Assembly: GCF_016412875.1 (NCBI RefSeq)
Contig: NZ_JAEKPD010000005.1
Span: 124,001-188,000 of the forward strand
Source: Palleronia pontilimi
GTDB lineage: Bacteria > Pseudomonadota > Alphaproteobacteria > Rhodobacterales > Rhodobacteraceae
DNA length: 64,000 nucleotides
Reading direction: 5' to 3'
A program made the translations under genes and the position numbers. The notes under the pieces were generated by a model. That model was not told the origin of the DNA, searched no databases, and saw nothing but the letters and a program-made list of their open reading frames with translations. This document shows positions 61,512 to 64,000 of this stretch, piece by piece. The stretch's first letter is position 1; each line of letters starts with the position of its first letter.

Positions 61512-61529
61512 CGCCCTGCCCCTTCATAG

Positions 61530-61560
61530 TAAAAAGCCCCGCGCAAGACCTGCACGGGGC
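61530..61560 (-). terminator. Intercistronic hairpin between dctP and dctQ
   Basis: On the minus strand a 10-base-pair stem (61551-61560 with 61536-61545, one G-U pair, 5-base loop) is followed by TTTTTA. It lies 18 bases after the dctP stop. Such partial terminators favour surplus binding protein over membrane subunits. Confidence 0.8.
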
Positions 61561-61578
61561 GGTGTTTGATGGAAAGCC

Positions 61579-62547
61579 TCAGCCCCGGAAATCGCTCAGG
61601 ATCTGCTTGGCCTCGTCGCTGGCGCTGGCATTCCAGCTTTCCAGCATGTCGTCACCGATCGCCTGCAGGCCGCTGATCAGCTCGTCGCTGGGCTCGTAGA
61701 CGATGATGCCGTTATCGGCCATCTCCTTAGTCTTCGCCTCCGCCTCGGCCATGGACATTTCCCAGCCGCGCGTCTCAGCGGCGGCAGCGGCGTCCAGGAC
61801 GGCCTGCTGCTGATCCTCGGGCAGCCGGTCGAAGGCGCGCTGGTTCACCACGACGATGTTCTTCGGGATCCAGGCGTTGATCGGCGAATAATGGGTCAGG
61901 AAATCCCATGCCTTCGAATCCGCCCCGGTGGACGGCGACGTGATCATCGCTTCGACCTGGCCCGTGCTGAAGGCCTGCGGAATGTCGGGCGCCTCGACCT
62001 GCACGGGGGCGGCACCGGCCAGCTGCGCGAACTCTTCCAGCTGCGCGTTGTAGGCGCGGAAACGCAGGCCGTTCAGGTCGTCCACGGTCGCGATCTCGCC
62101 GTTGGTGTAAAGCCCCTGCGCGGGCCACGGCACGGAAAAGAGCGGCATCAGGTTCTCGGCGGCCAGAAGCTCGGTGATGACGGGCTCTTGCGCTTCCCAC
62201 AGCGCCTGCGCCTGCTCGTAGGACGTGGCGACGAAGGGCTGCGAATCAAGGCCATAGGCCGCGTCTTCGTTCGACAGGCGCGACAGGAAGAACTCGCCGA
62301 TGGGCACCTGCATCGAGCGCACGGCGCCCTTGATCTCGGCATGGGGGAACAGCGAGCCGGCCGAATGGATGGTGAACTCCAGCCCGCCATCGGTGGCCGC
62401 CGTGACCTCTTCGGTGAACTGGCGGATGTTGTCGGTGTGGAAGATGCCGTCGCCGTAGGGCGTGGCGAAATCCCAGGTCTCGGCCAGTGCGGGCGTGGCG
62501 GCGACGGCCAGCCCGGTGGCGAAAACGACGTTGCGGATATGGGTCAT
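61579..62547 (-). CDS. dctP: TRAP transporter substrate-binding protein DctP
   Basis: The 322-residue periplasmic protein starts with a signal peptide (MTHIRNVVFATGLAVAATPALA) and has the DctP layout: AETWDFATPYGDGIFHTDNI, AEIKGAVRSMQVPIGEFF, LFSVPWPAQGLYTNGEI, and the carboxylate-anchoring region LNGLRFRAYNAQLEEFAQLA, whose conserved arginine in RFRAYN normally salt-bridges the substrate carboxylate. AGGAGA precedes the ATG at 62547; a longer frame upstream would have no signal peptide at its start. It is the first gene of dctPQM, divergent from pxpB. Confidence 0.92.
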   Translation of the reverse strand: MTHIRNVVFATGLAVAATPALAETWDFATPYGDGIFHTDNIRQFTEEVTAATDGGLEFTIHSAGSLFPHAEIKGAVRSMQVPIGEFFLSRLSNEDAAYGLDSQPFVATSYEQAQALWEAQEPVITELLAAENLMPLFSVPWPAQGLYTNGEIATVDDLNGLRFRAYNAQLEEFAQLAGAAPVQVEAPDIPQAFSTGQVEAMITSPSTGADSKAWDFLTHYSPINAWIPKNIVVVNQRAFDRLPEDQQQAVLDAAAAAETRGWEMSMAEAEAKTKEMADNGIIVYEPSDELISGLQAIGDDMLESWNASASDEAKQILSDFRG

Positions 62548-62596
62548 TTGGTCTCTCCTGATGGTGTCATCGATTTTCATGATCGTTATTTCAGAC

Positions 62597-62628
62597 ACGT
62601 TGACAATTTATCGGTGTTTTGTCAACGT
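62597..62628. promoter_or_regulatory. Inverted-repeat operator in the dctP/pxpB divergent promoter
   Basis: ACGTTGACA (62597-62605) and TGTCAACGT (62620-62628) form a perfect 9-base inverted repeat with a 14-base spacer. The left half extends to ACGTTGACAATTTATCGG, which matches the site before the MarR-like gene. It lies 50 bases before dctP and 27 bases before pxpB, and its TTGACA arms could double as -35 elements. Confidence 0.65.
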
Positions 62629-62655
62629 AACTCATCGCATCCGAAAGGCACTGCC

Positions 62656-63414
62656 ATGCCCCTTGCCGCCTCCAGCTTCGAGCGTCCCGATCCGCCCCGC
62701 CTGACACCCCTTGGCCTCGACGGCATGCTCGTCACCTTCGGCGACGCCATGGACGACGCCGCCAACCGCGCCGCGCTGGCCTTCCGCGCCGCCATCGACG
62801 CGGAAAACTGGCAAGGCGTGACCGAAACGGCAAGCTCGCTCTGCTCGGCCTTCGTGTCCTTCGAGCCCGGCCAGCTGTCGCCGTCCGATTTGCAGGCACG
62901 CCTGCGCGAAATTCTGGCGGATCGCGACTGGCTGGCCGAAGACCTGCCCGCGAACCGCACGCTCTGGACCATTCCGGCGTCCTTCGAAGGCGACCATGCC
63001 CCGCAACTGGCCGACGCGGCCGAGCTTGCGGGCGTCAGCGTCGAGCAGGCCGTGAAGCAGATCTGCGCCGAACCGCTGCGCGCCTACGCGCTGGGCTACG
63101 CGCCCGGGCAGGCCTATCTGGGCGCCCTGCCCGAGCACTGGGACCTGGCGCGCCAGAAGGACCTGACCCCGACCGTGAAGGAAGGCGCGGTCGTCACCGC
63201 CGTGCGCCAAGTCATCGTCTTCGCCACCTCCGGGCCCACGGGCTGGCGGCAGATCGGCATGTCGCGCTTCAAGGCCTTCCGCCCCGACGACCCCGACCGC
63301 CCCATAGCCCTCGCCCCCGGCGACGAGGTGCAGCTGCGCCCCGTCTCGCGCGACGAGCTCGACCGGCTGGCCGCCGAGCCCCTGGCGGGCGCCACCGCGG
63401 AGGACATCCGATGA
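62656..63414 (+). CDS. pxpB: 5-oxoprolinase subunit PxpB (KipI family)
   Basis: PxpB with PxpC and PxpA makes the ATP-dependent bacterial 5-oxoprolinase, which opens 5-oxoproline to glutamate. The 252-residue protein has the allophanate-hydrolase subunit 1/KipI features: DGMLVTFGDAMDDAANRAAL near the start, LWTIPASFEGDHAPQLADAA near residue 110, AYALGYAPGQAYLGALPEHW near residue 145, and the C-terminal TGWRQIGMSRFKAFRPDDPD. AAAGG precedes the ATG. It overlaps pxpC as ATGA. The same fold occurs in urea-amidolyase-type enzymes, so a related carboxylase role remains possible. Confidence 0.88.
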   Translation: MPLAASSFERPDPPRLTPLGLDGMLVTFGDAMDDAANRAALAFRAAIDAENWQGVTETASSLCSAFVSFEPGQLSPSDLQARLREILADRDWLAEDLPANRTLWTIPASFEGDHAPQLADAAELAGVSVEQAVKQICAEPLRAYALGYAPGQAYLGALPEHWDLARQKDLTPTVKEGAVVTAVRQVIVFATSGPTGWRQIGMSRFKAFRPDDPDRPIALAPGDEVQLRPVSRDELDRLAAEPLAGATAEDIR

Positions 63415-64000
63415 CCACGCTCACCATCAAGAAGATCGGCCCCGGCGCGTCCATTCAGGACTTGGGCCGCCGCGGGCTCCTGGCCCAGGGCCTGTCGCGC
63501 GGCGGCGCCGCGGACCGGCTGGCGCTGCTGGAAGGGGCCGCCCTGCTGGACCAGTCGCCCGATTGCGCCGCGCTCGAGATGACCGCCATGGGCGGCACCT
63601 TCAACGTCGACGCGCCCAGCCGCATCGCGCTGACCGGCGCGCCCCTGCGCGCCCAGATCGACGGCGAAAGCGTCACCTGGCACGCCTCGCACCGCCTGAA
63701 GCCGGGCCAGACCCTGACCCTTGGTCCCGGCAAGGGCGGCGTCTGGTCCTACCTGCACCTGGGCGGCGGTATCCAGACCGATCCGATCATGGGCAGCCGC
63801 GCCACCCACCTGTCGCTGAAGCTCGGCCTGATCCCCGAAACGGGCACCGAGCTGCCGCTGAAAGACGACCAGTCCGGCCCGGTCGAACGGGTCGTCGACG
63901 TGGCGGACCGGTTCAAGGGCGGCCAGGTCCGCGTCTTGGCCTCGACCCATACCGCGCTGTTCTCGCAGGACGATATCGACCGGTTCGAGACGACGACCTT
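63411..64000 (+). CDS. pxpC: 5-oxoprolinase subunit PxpC (KipA family), partial
   Basis: The first 196 residues of PxpC are present before the window ends. They have the allophanate-hydrolase subunit 2 pattern: IKKIGPGASIQDLGRRG near the start, GLSRGGAADRLALLEGAALL, LEMTAMGGTF, IALTGAPLRAQIDG and WSYLHLGGGIQTDPIMGSRA. It is coupled to pxpB by ATGA. The C-terminal half and any pxpA gene lie outside the window. Confidence 0.88.
   Translation, partial: MTTLTIKKIGPGASIQDLGRRGLLAQGLSRGGAADRLALLEGAALLDQSPDCAALEMTAMGGTFNVDAPSRIALTGAPLRAQIDGESVTWHASHRLKPGQTLTLGPGKGGVWSYLHLGGGIQTDPIMGSRATHLSLKLGLIPETGTELPLKDDQSGPVERVVDVADRFKGGQVRVLASTHTALFSQDDIDRFETTT

Noticed and set aside
1-64000. Many long open frames antisense to or out of phase with clear genes, for example 1147 codons opposite pyc, 1063 codons opposite murE/ftsI and 971 codons opposite ppk1
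   Set aside because: They arise from the GC-rich third codon positions of real genes. Their products are rich in Arg, His, Gln and Ala, lack domains and ribosome binding sites, and overlap well-supported genes.

Overview
The window is GC-rich chromosomal DNA from an alphaproteobacterium, almost certainly a Rhodobacteraceae (Roseobacter-type) species. The evidence is the division/cell-wall (dcw) cluster headed by a long mraZ leader, an alphaproteobacterial-type short ProS, HdaA, the split propionyl-CoA carboxylase/methylmalonyl-CoA mutase locus, DUF1127 and DUF6497 proteins, choline-binding ChoX with BetI, and TRAP transporters. No phage, IS element, CRISPR array or rRNA is visible. Coding density is high and gene borders are tight, with many ATGA or TGATG overlaps.

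Layout. 1-13.4 kb: dcw cluster on the minus strand, read right to left as mraZ-rsmH-ftsL-ftsI-murE-murF-mraY-murD, then an opposing BaiN-like flavoprotein gene, then ftsW-murG-murC (murC is cut by the window edge). 13.3-14.2 kb: an 843-base gene-free mraZ leader with an intrinsic terminator and TGGGN boxes, matching the arrangement of the UpsM leader RNA known from Rhodobacter sphaeroides. 14-24.5 kb: DUF1127 protein, a lone receiver protein, UvrD/PcrA helicase, a flavin-dependent 2-hydroxy-acid oxidase, a PAS protein, pyruvate carboxylase and a LysR regulator. 24.5-25 kb: four tandem tRNA-Gly(GCC) genes. 25-35 kb: lolD-lolC, a lone Tat-exported family 5 binding protein, a PQQ-type sugar dehydrogenase, two Rho-N repeat proteins, D-lactate dehydrogenase, proS and a glycosyltransferase-like protein. 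35-41 kb: perM-hdaA-ppk1-ppx, joining replication-initiation control and polyphosphate turnover. 41-52 kb: mostly minus-strand genes, including an endonuclease/phosphatase-fold protein, a DjlA-like co-chaperone, methylmalonyl-CoA mutase, pccA and pccB, with several tiny exported or lipoprotein genes between them. 52-58 kb: Bcr-type MFS exporter, hemerythrin-like protein, BetI, ChoX, ThpR, a GntR regulator, a YgjP-type metallopeptidase, an acidic TIGR02300 protein and tRNA-Ala(GGC). 58-64 kb: a spermidine-synthase-like gene broken by one in-frame TGA, then a MarR-like regulator, a dctPQM TRAP transporter and divergent pxpB-pxpC (pxpC cut by the window edge).

The genes form recognisable units: peptidoglycan precursor synthesis with septal machinery; propionyl-CoA to succinyl-CoA conversion (pccB, pccA, mcm) alongside anaplerosis by pyruvate carboxylase; lactate and hydroxy-acid oxidation; and a probable 5-oxoproline uptake-and-hydrolysis unit (TRAP plus PxpBC) under a local MarR-like regulator. 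The most noteworthy observations are: (1) an 18-base motif shared by the regulator's own promoter and the dctP/pxpB divergent promoter; (2) an UpsM-like leader with MraZ-type boxes; (3) a short GGATATTT...AAGATG element found five times, always just downstream of a stop codon and on the sense strand; (4) three identical tRNA-Gly genes whose T-stem differs from the fourth copy by two fully compensated base pairs; and (5) the single in-frame TGA in the methyltransferase-like gene.
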